Origin: Luteitalea pratensis
GTDB lineage: Bacteria; Acidobacteriota; Vicinamibacteria; Vicinamibacterales; Vicinamibacteraceae
Length of the DNA stretch: 64,000 nucleotides
Reading direction: 5' to 3'
Assembly (NCBI RefSeq): GCF_001618865.1
Contig: NZ_CP015136.1
Location: 5,801,001 to 5,865,000, forward strand
Positions 54,948-63,509 of this stretch are shown piece by piece (position 1 is the first letter of the stretch; every line of letters starts with the position of its first letter). Below the pieces are notes generated by a model. The model was not told the origin of the DNA. It saw only the letters and a list, made by a program, of their open reading frames with translations, and searched no databases. The translations under genes were made by a program, and so were the position numbers.

Positions 54948-55145
54948 ACGATTCAACTCAACGGCGAGCGCTATGAAGTCTCGGAATCGCTGACGGTCGA
55001 GGCGCTGCTCGCGCGCCTCGAGATCGACGGCCGCCGAGTCGCCGTCGAATTGAACGAGTTGGTTGTCAAGAAGGCCGCCTACGCCGACACCGTCGTCCGT
55101 GACGGCGATGCCGTCGAAGTCGTCAACTTCGTGGGCGGCGGGTAG
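54945..55145 (+). CDS. thiS: Thiamine biosynthesis sulfur carrier ThiS
   Basis: ThiS is a ubiquitin-fold carrier whose C-terminal thiocarboxylate donates sulfur to the thiazole. The 66-residue product reads TIQLNGERYEVSESLTVEAL near the start and ends VEVVNFVGGG, with the required Gly-Gly. TTG 54945 must be the start: an in-frame TGA lies at 54939-54941 and no ATG or GTG follows early. Both the TTG and the GAGG 8 bases upstream belong to the heptad array. thiG follows after one inserted gene. Confidence 0.93.
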   Translation: MTIQLNGERYEVSESLTVEALLARLEIDGRRVAVELNELVVKKAAYADTVVRDGDAVEVVNFVGGG

Positions 55146-55146
55146 G

Positions 55147-56625
55147 ATGGTGGCCCCTCAGGCTCGACGGCGGGCGGGCCTGGCCGTGGTTGTCCTTCTC
55201 GCTGTCGTGCACGGCTCGACGCATGCCGTCGTTCGCCCGGTGTACCAGGTGTCGGACGAGGTCGTGTACCTGAGCACGGTACAAGCGGCCACCATGGCTG
55301 GCCCCGACTCCACGGCCGAGCGGCGCTGTCTGGCTCCACCCGACGGCCGATTTCCCCAGCTTCCCGCCACGACCAAGCCGGGATTTCTGGCGGTGACCGC
55401 CACGCAATTGCGAGGCGCCTGTCAGGCGGGGGCCGACGGTGCATCGCTGCTGTGGCTGCGGCTTCTTCAGGCCGTCTCCCTGGGCATCATCGCAGCCTCG
55501 GCGTGGACCTTGGCCCGCCTGCTCACGGGTCGAGATGCCGATGCCTGGATGGCGGGCCTCCTCGTCGCGGCGCACCCGATTGCCGCGACCCATGCCGGCG
55601 CCGTGACGCCGGATGCGTGGGCCAACGCCTTCAGTGCCATCGCTCTGGTTTCTGGAACCCGACTATTGCTGAGGAGATCGTGGTGGGGCGACGTACCCAT
55701 CCTGTTGGCGTCGGCCCTCGCGGCGTATGCCTGGAAGGACACGACGGCCTTCATCCTGCTTCTGCCTGTCCTGGTCCTCGTGCTACGCACCCCCTCGGCG
55801 TCAGGTTGGCAGCGCGCAGCGTGGCAACGGGTGCCATTGCTCGGTGCTGCTGCCGCACTCGCGGCGGCCGCTGGCCTGCTCTGGTTCCGTTCACCGTACC
55901 TGGCGATGGAGGGGGCGCGCGCAGGGCGTTTGTCATCCGTCTCGTTTGGACAAGCTGTTCTGGATGACCTGCTATCGCAACTGGGTTCGATGCTCGCGAG
56001 CAGTTGGACCGCCTTGGGAAATTTCGGCGCAAGTTCGCTCCTGGTCTCACCGACCGCGGCTTCGATCGGTTTCGTCCTTCTGTGCGGGGGTTTGGTCGGC
56101 GGGGCATGGCGGCTGACCCACGCGTCGCGGCGCGTCAGTCCGGCGCTGGTGCTCGCGTGGGGGACGTGCGCCGCGATGTGCCTCATTCAACCCTCGGTGC
56201 GACAGGTCCTGCTCGGCACGCAGGACATCCATCAGGGGCGATGGCTACTGCCGATGCTGGCACCGGGAGCGGCGGTCATGGCTTGCGGACTGAACGGACT
56301 GCGGATGCGTCACGGCAGCACTGCGCTCCTGTGGACAGTGGCCGTCCTGACGGCGATGTGGCTGGGGATCCTCGAGACGACCCGGTACTTCTGGTATGCC
56401 TATCCTGATGACCTGCGAGAGATCGCGCTCTTCGTGCGCGGGACACGCGGTGCCGTTCTTGACGACGCGCTGATCCTCAGCATCATCCGCCATTCGGCTG
56501 CCGAGTTGCCTCGCGTCGTGCCGGCATTGTGCTTCACGCTGCTGCCGTTGTTGTCGGCCGCCTGTTGCTGGTACGCCGCCCGACCTGCCCTCCGGCCAGA
56601 ACGTTCACCATGTCCGACACGCTGA
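55147..56625 (+). CDS. Polytopic membrane protein, GT-C-like glycosyltransferase candidate
   Basis: This 492-residue protein has about ten to twelve hydrophobic segments (for example [40 protein letters not shown]). The first loop has an acidic pair in [16 protein letters not shown], as GT-C enzymes do, and a long soluble loop follows. The GT-C family assignment is tentative. It starts 2 bases after thiS and overlaps thiG by 16 bases, thus splitting the usual thiS-thiG pair. Its codon third positions look less G/C-rich in places than its neighbours, which may mean later arrival. Confidence 0.6.
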   Translation: MVAPQARRRAGLAVVVLLAVVHGSTHAVVRPVYQVSDEVVYLSTVQAATMAGPDSTAERRCLAPPDGRFPQLPATTKPGFLAVTATQLRGACQAGADGASLLWLRLLQAVSLGIIAASAWTLARLLTGRDADAWMAGLLVAAHPIAATHAGAVTPDAWANAFSAIALVSGTRLLLRRSWWGDVPILLASALAAYAWKDTTAFILLLPVLVLVLRTPSASGWQRAAWQRVPLLGAAAALAAAAGLLWFRSPYLAMEGARAGRLSSVSFGQAVLDDLLSQLGSMLASSWTALGNFGASSLLVSPTAASIGFVLLCGGLVGGAWRLTHASRRVSPALVLAWGTCAAMCLIQPSVRQVLLGTQDIHQGRWLLPMLAPGAAVMACGLNGLRMRHGSTALLWTVAVLTAMWLGILETTRYFWYAYPDDLREIALFVRGTRGAVLDDALILSIIRHSAAELPRVVPALCFTLLPLLSAACCWYAARPALRPERSPCPTR

Positions 56626-57395
56626 CCATCGCTGACCGCACGTTCACCTCCCGGCTCTTCGTCGGGACCGGCAAGTACCCGTCGCACCCGGTCATGGCCC
56701 AGTGTCATGCGGCATCGGGCGCCGAGGTCGTGACGGTGGCCGTCCGGCGCGTGGACCTCTCGGACAAGAGCGGCACGTCGCTGATGGACTACATCGCGCC
56801 GTCGCTGTTCATCCTGCCGAACACGGCGGCGTGCTACACGGCGGCCGACGCGATCAGGACGGCACGCCTCGGGCGCGAGGCCGGCCTCTCGAACTGGGTG
56901 AAGCTGGAGGTGATCGGCGACGAGGTCACGCTCTTGCCCGACAACGAGGCGCTCATCGAGGCCACGAGGGTCCTGGTCAAGGAAGGGTTCGTGGTCTTGC
57001 CGTACACGACCGACGACCCGGTCGCGTGCCGCAAGCTGGAAGATGCCGGCGCCGCGGCCGTGATGCCGCTCGGGGCCCCGATCGGATCCGGACTCGGCAT
57101 CCAGAACCAGAACAACATCTCGATCATCAAGGAATTCGCCAGGGTGCCGGTCGTGGTCGACGCCGGTGTCGGCACGGCCTCCGACGTGGCGATCGCGATG
57201 GAACTCGGCGCAGATGCCGTCCTGCTGAACACGGCCATCGCGGCCGCCGGGCAGCCGGTCCTGATGGCCGAGGCCATGAAGCACGCGGTGGCGGCTGGCC
57301 GACTCGCCTTCCTCGCCGGCCGTATGCCGAAGCGCCGGTACGGGTCGGCGAGCAGCCCGTTGACCGGCACGATTCACGCCGCGTCGCGCGCATAA
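56610..57395 (+). CDS. thiG: Thiazole synthase
   Basis: ThiG joins 1-deoxy-xylulose-5-phosphate, dehydroglycine and ThiS sulfur to form the thiazole of thiamine. The 261-residue TIM-barrel product has [13 protein letters not shown], the Schiff-base lysine K98 in [30 protein letters not shown] and [23 protein letters not shown] 56610 gives the family start. It is followed 10 bases later by the methyltransferase gene. Confidence 0.96.
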   Translation: MSDTLTIADRTFTSRLFVGTGKYPSHPVMAQCHAASGAEVVTVAVRRVDLSDKSGTSLMDYIAPSLFILPNTAACYTAADAIRTARLGREAGLSNWVKLEVIGDEVTLLPDNEALIEATRVLVKEGFVVLPYTTDDPVACRKLEDAGAAAVMPLGAPIGSGLGIQNQNNISIIKEFARVPVVVDAGVGTASDVAIAMELGADAVLLNTAIAAAGQPVLMAEAMKHAVAAGRLAFLAGRMPKRRYGSASSPLTGTIHAASRA

Positions 57396-57405
57396 TCGGG
57401 CGCGC

Positions 57406-59001
57406 ATGTCCGACGTCCGCTTCACCCGCTCGGTCGACAAGGCACATCTCGCACGCGTCAAGGCCGCGCGCGAGCAAGCCGACGCCGCCTACAACGCCGC
57501 GTTGTCGGCGCTGGATGCCGCGTTGCCCGGCGCTGCCACGATGCCGCGTCCGTCGGCGGCGCCCGACGAGACGCAGGTCACGCCTCTCAACGAACAGTTC
57601 AAGGTCGTCGGCGCCCTGCAGTTGCCCGGCGGGCTCAAGGGGCGCCTGCTCCGTCCGCTCTGGGCGCTGGTGGAGCCGCTGTTCGCACGCCAGGAAGCCT
57701 TCAACGCCGCGCTCGTCGATCACATCAACCGCAACGTCGCCGGTGGACGCTCGGTCCGCGACAGCCAGGTCGCGCTGATCGAGACGGTGCGGATCGAGCT
57801 CGAACGACTGGCGACGTTCCACTCCGCGCTGATCGTGTACCTGCAGCAGATCACGCCGTACGTGGATTCCAAGGACTACGAGTTCGACGTGCTCGCGACC
57901 CGGCGCGTCGAGGACGTGGGTGAGGCCGTCGAGACACTGCATCACCGCACCGTTGGCCCGGGCGGCGCCATCAGCGGTGTTGGCGACGAGTTGAACCGTC
58001 GCCTGGAAATGCTGGCGGTGCGGGAGCGACGCTACGAGGCGCGTGTTGGCGCCCTCGACGCGGCCCATGCCCAGCTCGCGCAATCGCTCGGCGTCATCAC
58101 TCGCGCGACGCAGACGCTCAAGCGCGAGGTGGAGCATCTGGTCGAACGGGTACCGGAGGATGACGGTAGGGACGGCTCTCCGAGCCGTCCATCGCCGCCC
58201 GTCCAACAGTCGCACGCGCCATGCGAGGGCGACCCTGAGCCGGTGAGTGCTTCAGGTGGACATGGCCGGCTCGGAGAGCCGGCCCTACCAGCGACGACCT
58301 CGACCAACTCGTTCGCCGCCGGTGGCATCGAGTCGTTCAAGTACGTCGGGTTCGAGGACCAGTTCCGCGGATCGGCCACCGTGATCCGCGAGCGGCTGCA
58401 GGACTACGTGCCGCTGTTTGCCGCACAGCAGGATGTGCTCGACATCGGCTGCGGACGCGGCGAGTTCCTCGACCTGCTGCGGCACCAGGGCGTGCGCGCA
58501 CGAGGGCTCGACATCAACCACGAGATGGTCGAGGTGTGCCGGCAGCGCGGGCTGGACGCCAGCGAGGGCGACGCGCTCGGCTACCTGCGGGGGCTCGCCG
58601 ACGAGAGCCTCGGCGGCATCTTCGCGGCACAGGTCGTCGAGCATCTCGAGCCCGATTACCTGGTGTGCCTGCTGCAGCGCGCCGGCGACGTGCTGCGGTC
58701 GGGCGGCGTTCTCGTGCTCGAAACCGTCAACGTCGCGTGCTGGTTCGCGTTCTTCCAGAGCTACGTGCGCGACATCACGCACGTCCGGCCGCTGCATCCC
58801 GACACGCTCGCCTATTTCGTCCGTGCCAGTGGCTTCCCGCAGGTCGACGTCCAGTACCGATCACCGTACCCGGATGCGCACAAGCTGCAGCACGTTCCCG
58901 GCGGAGACGCGTGGCACTACGCGGTCAACGCCAACGTCGACAAGCTGAACAGCCTGTTGTTCACGCACCTCGATTACGCGGTCGTCGCCAGGAAGCCGTA
59001 G
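57406..59001 (+). CDS. SAM methyltransferase with long N-terminal helical region and repeat insertion
   Basis: The 531-residue product has a helical N-terminal 250 residues with possible coiled coil (RRLEMLAVRERRYEARVGAL, then THALKREVEHL-like sequence). Residues about 254-295 come from a palindromic element pair ([11 protein letters not shown] ... [11 protein letters not shown]). The catalytic class I domain follows: VLDIGCGRGEFLDLL (SAM), LDINHEMVEVC and AAQVVEHLEPDYL. Its place near sugar genes suggests a role on a surface glycan, such as a chain-capping methyltransferase; that is inference. Confidence 0.8.
   Translation: MSDVRFTRSVDKAHLARVKAAREQADAAYNAALSALDAALPGAATMPRPSAAPDETQVTPLNEQFKVVGALQLPGGLKGRLLRPLWALVEPLFARQEAFNAALVDHINRNVAGGRSVRDSQVALIETVRIELERLATFHSALIVYLQQITPYVDSKDYEFDVLATRRVEDVGEAVETLHHRTVGPGGAISGVGDELNRRLEMLAVRERRYEARVGALDAAHAQLAQSLGVITRATQTLKREVEHLVERVPEDDGRDGSPSRPSPPVQQSHAPCEGDPEPVSASGGHGRLGEPALPATTSTNSFAAGGIESFKYVGFEDQFRGSATVIRERLQDYVPLFAAQQDVLDIGCGRGEFLDLLRHQGVRARGLDINHEMVEVCRQRGLDASEGDALGYLRGLADESLGGIFAAQVVEHLEPDYLVCLLQRAGDVLRSGGVLVLETVNVACWFAFFQSYVRDITHVRPLHPDTLAYFVRASGFPQVDVQYRSPYPDAHKLQHVPGGDAWHYAVNANVDKLNSLLFTHLDYAVVARKP
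58165..58289. repeat. Composite palindromic element inside the methyltransferase gene
   Basis: GGTAGG with hairpin GGACGGCTC/GAGCCGTCC at the left, 72 unrelated bases, then hairpin GGCCGGCTC/GAGCCGGCC with CCTACC at the right. It is in frame and falls in the linker before the methyltransferase domain. Confidence 0.85.
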
Positions 59002-59017
59002 GGATCAGGCAGGCGTC

Positions 59018-59023
59018 TATACT
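59018..59023 (+). promoter_or_regulatory. Perfect -10 (TATACT) upstream of the DUF3108 gene
   Basis: TATACT lies 39 bases before ATG 59063; the -35 is weak. A 6-bp hairpin AGCCCG/CGGGCT (59033-59048) would be in the leader. It may start transcription of the DUF3108-epimerase-gmhA-gmhB block. Confidence 0.35.
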
Positions 59024-59062
59024 TTCTGGTTCAGCCCGTCCCCGGGCTCGAGCCAATCCACG

Positions 59063-59932
59063 ATGACGAAGCACCGTGCCCTGTTGACCGTCCTGGCCCT
59101 CGTGGGCCCTCTTGCCCTGGCCCTCGGAGCCCAGCGTCTACCCTCACGGCTCGGCGGTCCGGTGGGTCCACCGCCCAAGCCCGGAACGCCCGCGCCGAAC
59201 AAGCCGGGCGCCCCTGCGCCCGCTGCGGCGACACGCCCGGCGGGTCCCGAGAAGGTCGTGCCGTTCAAGCCCGGCGAGATGCTGACCTACGACGTCTCGT
59301 GGTCGGATACGCTCACCGCCGGCTCGGCGACGCTGACCGTGCGCGACAAGCGGACGTCGTTCGGATCGACGGCCTACTACCTCGTCGCCGAGGGGCAGCC
59401 GACGAGCCTGCTCTCGAAGCTGTACGCGGTGTACTACAAGGCCGACACGCTCGTCGACGCCTACACGCTGTTCCCGCAGCGAGGCTCGGTCTTCAGCCAG
59501 GAGAACGGCCGGCAGCGGATGAAGGAGACCAAGTTCGACCAGGCCAAACGCGCCGCGACGTTCCAGATGCGCACGGCCACGACCATGACGCAGGACCAGG
59601 CGTTGCCGGGCCCGACCCACGACGGCCTGTCGGCCCTGACGGCGATGCGCACCATGACCTTCGCGCCCGGGGCGAGCAGTTCCTTCGCGGTCGCTGACTC
59701 CGGGTATCTCTATCGCGTCACGCTGAACGTCGGCGCGAAGGAGACCATCCCGACCGGGCTCGGCGGGCTCCCGGCCTGGAAGATCGTGCCGGCCATTCGC
59801 GACAGCAGGGGTCAGGTCGTCGGACGAGGCATGGCGGTGTGGATCTCCGACGATGCACGACGCCTGCCGGTGCGCATCCAGGCGCAGTTGCCAGTCGGCA
59901 CGTTCGTGCTGACGCTCAAGGACGCCCGGTGA
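59063..59932 (+). CDS. Exported DUF3108-family protein
   Basis: The 289-residue product has a signal peptide (RALLTVLALVGPLALALGAQ), a Pro-rich linker (PPPKPGTPAPNKPGAPAPAA), and the DUF3108 beta-rich domain: FKPGEMLTYDVSWSDTLTAG, KLYAVYYKADTLVDAYTLFP, and IQAQLPVGTFVLTLKD at the end. The domain is thought to be periplasmic, and its role is unknown. Its stop overlaps the next gene's GTG (GTGA). Confidence 0.8.
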   Translation: MTKHRALLTVLALVGPLALALGAQRLPSRLGGPVGPPPKPGTPAPNKPGAPAPAAATRPAGPEKVVPFKPGEMLTYDVSWSDTLTAGSATLTVRDKRTSFGSTAYYLVAEGQPTSLLSKLYAVYYKADTLVDAYTLFPQRGSVFSQENGRQRMKETKFDQAKRAATFQMRTATTMTQDQALPGPTHDGLSALTAMRTMTFAPGASSSFAVADSGYLYRVTLNVGAKETIPTGLGGLPAWKIVPAIRDSRGQVVGRGMAVWISDDARRLPVRIQAQLPVGTFVLTLKDAR

Positions 59933-61011
59933 ATCCGCGCCGCGTGCTGGTGACTGGCGGAGCCGGCTTCGTCGGGTCCGGTCTCGCGCTCCGTGCCCGC
60001 CAGACGTGGCCCGATGCGGCCGTCACCGCCTTCGACAACCTGCGCCGCCGTGGCAGCGAGCTGAACCTGGCACGTCTGCGCGCCGCCGGAGTCGCGTTCG
60101 TGCACGGCGACATCCGGAACCCCGCGGACCTGACCCCTCTCGGACGCGAACTGGACCTGCTGCTCGAGTGCTCGGCGGAGCCATCGGTGCTGGCTGGCTA
60201 CGACGGCGACCCGAGCTACGTGGTCGACACCAACCTGGTGGGGACGATTCACTGCCTCGAACTGGCGCGCAAGGCTGGCGCGGCAGTGCTGTTCCTCTCC
60301 ACGAGCCGGGTGTATCCGATCGCGGCCCTCAACGACATCCGTACCGACGAAACAGAGACGCGCTTCGAGATCGCCGGCGCGCAGACGCTGCCCGGAGTGT
60401 CACGGGCAGGGATCAATGAGGCTTTCCCCCTGCACGGCACACGCTCGATCTACGGGGCGACCAAGCTCGCATCGGAGTTGCTGATCGCCGAGTATCACGA
60501 GGCGTTCGGCCTGCGGACGCTCGTGAATCGGTGCGGAGTGATTGCCGGCCCATGGCAGATGGGCAAGGTCGACCAGGGTGTCTTCTCACTCTGGATGGCC
60601 CGTCACCTCAAGGGCGGGACGCTCACGTACAACGGCTGGAACGGCCTGGGCAAACAGGTGCGCGACCTGTTGCACATCGACGATCTGGCGGATCTGGTCG
60701 TGACGCAGGTCACTGCGTTCGAAACACTCGACGGGCAGATGTTCAATGCCGGCGGCGGCCGCGCGTGCAGCTTGTCACTGCGCGAGACCACGGCGGTGTG
60801 CGAGAAGATCACGGGCCGGCGGATCACGATCACACCCAATCCGGACACGCGCGTCGCCGACATCAAGCTGTACGTGACCGACAACACTCGCGTGACTGCC
60901 GCCACGGGCTGGGCGCCTCGGCGCACTGCCACCGACGTGATGCGCGACCTGTACGACTGGATGGTTGCGCACGCTCCGCAACTCGAGCAGGCCGGCATCC
61001 AGGCGGGGTAA
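59929..61011 (+). CDS. SDR-family NAD-dependent nucleotide-sugar epimerase/dehydratase
   Basis: This 360-residue extended SDR has TGGAGFVGSGLALRAR (NAD), SAEPSVLAGYDGDPSYVVDT, the catalytic Ser/Tyr/Lys in STSRVYP and YGATKLASE, and NRCGVIAGPWQMGKVDQGVF. It looks closest to the CDP-paratose/CDP-tyvelose epimerase branch, but the substrate is not fixed by sequence. GTG 59929 overlaps the DUF3108 stop. gmhA follows after 79 bases. Confidence 0.82.
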   Translation: MNPRRVLVTGGAGFVGSGLALRARQTWPDAAVTAFDNLRRRGSELNLARLRAAGVAFVHGDIRNPADLTPLGRELDLLLECSAEPSVLAGYDGDPSYVVDTNLVGTIHCLELARKAGAAVLFLSTSRVYPIAALNDIRTDETETRFEIAGAQTLPGVSRAGINEAFPLHGTRSIYGATKLASELLIAEYHEAFGLRTLVNRCGVIAGPWQMGKVDQGVFSLWMARHLKGGTLTYNGWNGLGKQVRDLLHIDDLADLVVTQVTAFETLDGQMFNAGGGRACSLSLRETTAVCEKITGRRITITPNPDTRVADIKLYVTDNTRVTAATGWAPRRTATDVMRDLYDWMVAHAPQLEQAGIQAG

Positions 61012-61090
61012 TGCGAGTCGCTGTCGATCAAGGCTGGACGGCCTGTACAGTGAACGGAGGACGTCCCCACACCACAACCAGGAGGCGCAG

Positions 61091-61711
61091 ATGACCAGGC
61101 ACGTGGACAGTGCGAAGGCCGTGGCGCGACACGGCGCAGCGATCAGTGAAGCATTCGCGCAATCGAGCGCGGTGATCGCGGCGGTGGCAAGCGACGACGT
61201 GCTGATCGGGTCGTTGGCCGTGGCCACCCAGTCGTGCGTCGATGCGCTTCGGGCCGGCCGCAAACTCATCTTTGCCGGCAATGGCGGCAGTGCCGCCGAC
61301 GCGCAGCATCTCGCCGGTGAACTCGTGTCGCGCTTCAACTTCGATCGTCCGGCCCTCGCGGCGCTGGCACTCAACACCGACGGGGCGATCCTCACCGCGA
61401 TAGGCAACGACTACGGGTACGAGCGCGTGTTCGCTCGCCAGGTCGAGGCGCTCGCGGTGGCGGGTGACGTACTGATTGCGATCTCGACGTCAGGGCGTTC
61501 GCCGAACGTGCTGGCGGCCGTGGCGGCCGCCAGGGCGCTTGGCGTGACGACCATCGCGCTCTGCGGCACTGGAGGGCCGCTTGCCGATTCGTGCGACGTC
61601 GCCCTGCGCACACCGTCCTCTCGCACGCCGCACATCCAGGAGGGCCACATCGTCATCGGTCACACCTTGTGCGCGCTCATCGAACGGGAGATGTGTGCCG
61701 ATGGCGCCTGA
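61091..61711 (+). CDS. gmhA: Sedoheptulose-7-phosphate isomerase
   Basis: GmhA makes D-glycero-D-manno-heptose-7-phosphate, the first step to ADP-heptose for LPS. The 206-residue SIS-domain product has LIFAGNGGSAADAQHLAGEL, TAIGNDYGYERVFARQVEAL and ISTSGRSPNVLAAVAAAR. An AGGAGG 5 bases before ATG 61091 fixes the start. It overlaps gmhB by 11 bases; the kinase step is encoded at 29285. Confidence 0.93.
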   Translation: MTRHVDSAKAVARHGAAISEAFAQSSAVIAAVASDDVLIGSLAVATQSCVDALRAGRKLIFAGNGGSAADAQHLAGELVSRFNFDRPALAALALNTDGAILTAIGNDYGYERVFARQVEALAVAGDVLIAISTSGRSPNVLAAVAAARALGVTTIALCGTGGPLADSCDVALRTPSSRTPHIQEGHIVIGHTLCALIEREMCADGA

Positions 61712-62309
61712 GGGCGCCGCGGCCCTGTTCCTCGATCGCGACGGCGTCGTCAACGTCGACCATGGCTACGTGTCCCGCCCCGAGGACTGCACGTTCGTCG
61801 ACGGCATCTTCGAGCTTGGGCGCGCGGCGAACGGCGCCGGCCTCGCGCTCGTCATCGTCACCAACCAGGCCGGGATCGGTCGCGGGTTCTACAGCGAAAC
61901 CGATTTCAGGCTGTTCATGGAGTGGGTGGCCGAGGCGTTTGCCGATGAGGGATGCCAGCTCTCGGCCGTGTACTACTGTCCACACCACCCGGTCGACGGC
62001 ATCGGTGCGTACCGGGGAGAGTGTCCATGCCGGAAGCCTGCCCCTGGCATGTTGTTGCGAGCCGCCAAGGACCTGTCGCTGAATGTCACGCGGTCCGTCC
62101 TCGTCGGCGACAAGTCGACCGATATCGAGGCAGGGATGGCGGCGGGTGTGCCGCGCCTCTACCTGTTGAGTCCGGACGAGCCGGCCGGGCGGGCGACGCG
62201 CCTGGCCACGCTGCGCGACCTCGCCGTCGATCTCGGCACGCGGGAGGACGCCGGGTGGAGCCCCCCAGTGTACGGGGACCGTGCGCTCGTCAGGCGAGCC
62301 TGCCCATAA
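61701..62309 (+). CDS. gmhB: D-glycero-D-manno-heptose-1,7-bisphosphate 7-phosphatase
   Basis: GmhB removes the 7-phosphate in the ADP-heptose pathway. The 202-residue HAD-family product has the nucleophile motif FLDRDGVVN (D12, D14), VIVTNQAGIGRG, the zinc-binding loop with CPHHPVDGIG and CPCRKPAPGM, and VGDKSTDIEAG. ATG 61701 overlaps gmhA. The C-terminal tail (ATLRDLAVDLGTREDAGWSP) is longer than in E. coli. Confidence 0.9.
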   Translation: MAPEGAAALFLDRDGVVNVDHGYVSRPEDCTFVDGIFELGRAANGAGLALVIVTNQAGIGRGFYSETDFRLFMEWVAEAFADEGCQLSAVYYCPHHPVDGIGAYRGECPCRKPAPGMLLRAAKDLSLNVTRSVLVGDKSTDIEAGMAAGVPRLYLLSPDEPAGRATRLATLRDLAVDLGTREDAGWSPPVYGDRALVRRACP

Positions 62310-62429
62310 GTCGACCCATGGCCATGGCCTTCGGCGCGTCATGATGAGCCTCGCGCGCGATTCGCCACCCGGGTCGACGCATCCGTCGACGGGTTTTGAT
62401 CGGCCGATGCCGCGCGATACACTCTCCCG

Positions 62430-63509
62430 ATGGCTGTGGCCCTTATCACCGGCTCAGCCGGCCTGATTGGCTCGGAAGCCGTCGATTCCCTGGTCGCCCG
62501 CGGGTTCGACGTCGTCGGCATCGACAACGACATGCGTCGCCGGTTCTTTGGCGACGACGCCTCGACTTCCTGGCAAAAGAGCGAACTCGAGCGACGGCAT
62601 GGTCGCCGGTACGTCCACGAGGCGATCGACATCCGCGACGCCGATGCGTTGATGACGCTGTTCGACCGCTACGGCGACAGCATTCGCGTCATCATCCACA
62701 CGGCCGCGCAGCCCTCGCACGACTGGGCCGCGCGCGAGCCGTTCACGGACTTCAGCGTCAACGCCACTGGCACGCTCAACATGCTCGAGGCGTGCCGGAC
62801 GCATTGCCCCGACGCAGTGTTCGTGTTCACGTCCACCAACAAGGTCTACGGCGACACGCCGAACCGGCTGCCCCTCATCGAGCAGGACACGCGCTGGGAG
62901 ATCGACCCGGGGCACCCATTCGCGGAGGGCATCGACGAGTCGATGAGCATCGACCAGTCGACGCATTCGCTGTTCGGGGCCTCGAAGGTCGCGGCCGACG
63001 TGCTGGTGCAGGAGTACGGCCGGTATTTCGGGATGCGGACCGGCGTCTTCCGCGGCGGTTGCCTCACCGGCCCGCACCACTCGGGCACCATGCTGCACGG
63101 CTTCCTCGCCTACCTGATGAAGTGCACGGTCACCGGCACGCCGTATCGCGTCTTCGGCTACAAGGGCAAGCAGGTTCGCGACAACATCCACAGCGCCGAC
63201 CTTGTCAGCGCGTTCCACGCGTTCATCGACGCACCGCACGCAGGCGAGGTCTACAACATGGGCGGGTCGCGGTTCTCGCACTGCTCCATGCTGGAGGCGA
63301 TCGCGCTCTGCCAGGAGATCGCGGGGCGGCCGTTGTCCTGGTCGTACGAAGAGCAGAACCGCGTCGGCGACCACATCTGGTATGTGAGCGACATCGGCAA
63401 GTTCCGCCGCCACTACCCAGCGTGGGTGCAGCAATACGACCTGACGGCGTTACTGCGGGACATCCACGACCAGAACGTGGAACGCTGGCACGCGGGCGCG
63501 ACGCGATGA
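62430..63509 (+). CDS. SDR-family nucleotide-sugar epimerase (CDP-paratose-epimerase-like), Phe in the catalytic Tyr position
   Basis: The 359-residue product has [19 protein letters not shown] (NAD), a nucleotide-sugar binding stretch [30 protein letters not shown], and [20 protein letters not shown], where the usual YxxxK tyrosine is Phe. Then [26 protein letters not shown] ends 6 bases before ATG 62430, so the transcript is probably leaderless. The 120 bases upstream (62310-62429) have no other gene. It overlaps the next gene as ATGA. Confidence 0.8.
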   Translation: MAVALITGSAGLIGSEAVDSLVARGFDVVGIDNDMRRRFFGDDASTSWQKSELERRHGRRYVHEAIDIRDADALMTLFDRYGDSIRVIIHTAAQPSHDWAAREPFTDFSVNATGTLNMLEACRTHCPDAVFVFTSTNKVYGDTPNRLPLIEQDTRWEIDPGHPFAEGIDESMSIDQSTHSLFGASKVAADVLVQEYGRYFGMRTGVFRGGCLTGPHHSGTMLHGFLAYLMKCTVTGTPYRVFGYKGKQVRDNIHSADLVSAFHAFIDAPHAGEVYNMGGSRFSHCSMLEAIALCQEIAGRPLSWSYEEQNRVGDHIWYVSDIGKFRRHYPAWVQQYDLTALLRDIHDQNVERWHAGATR

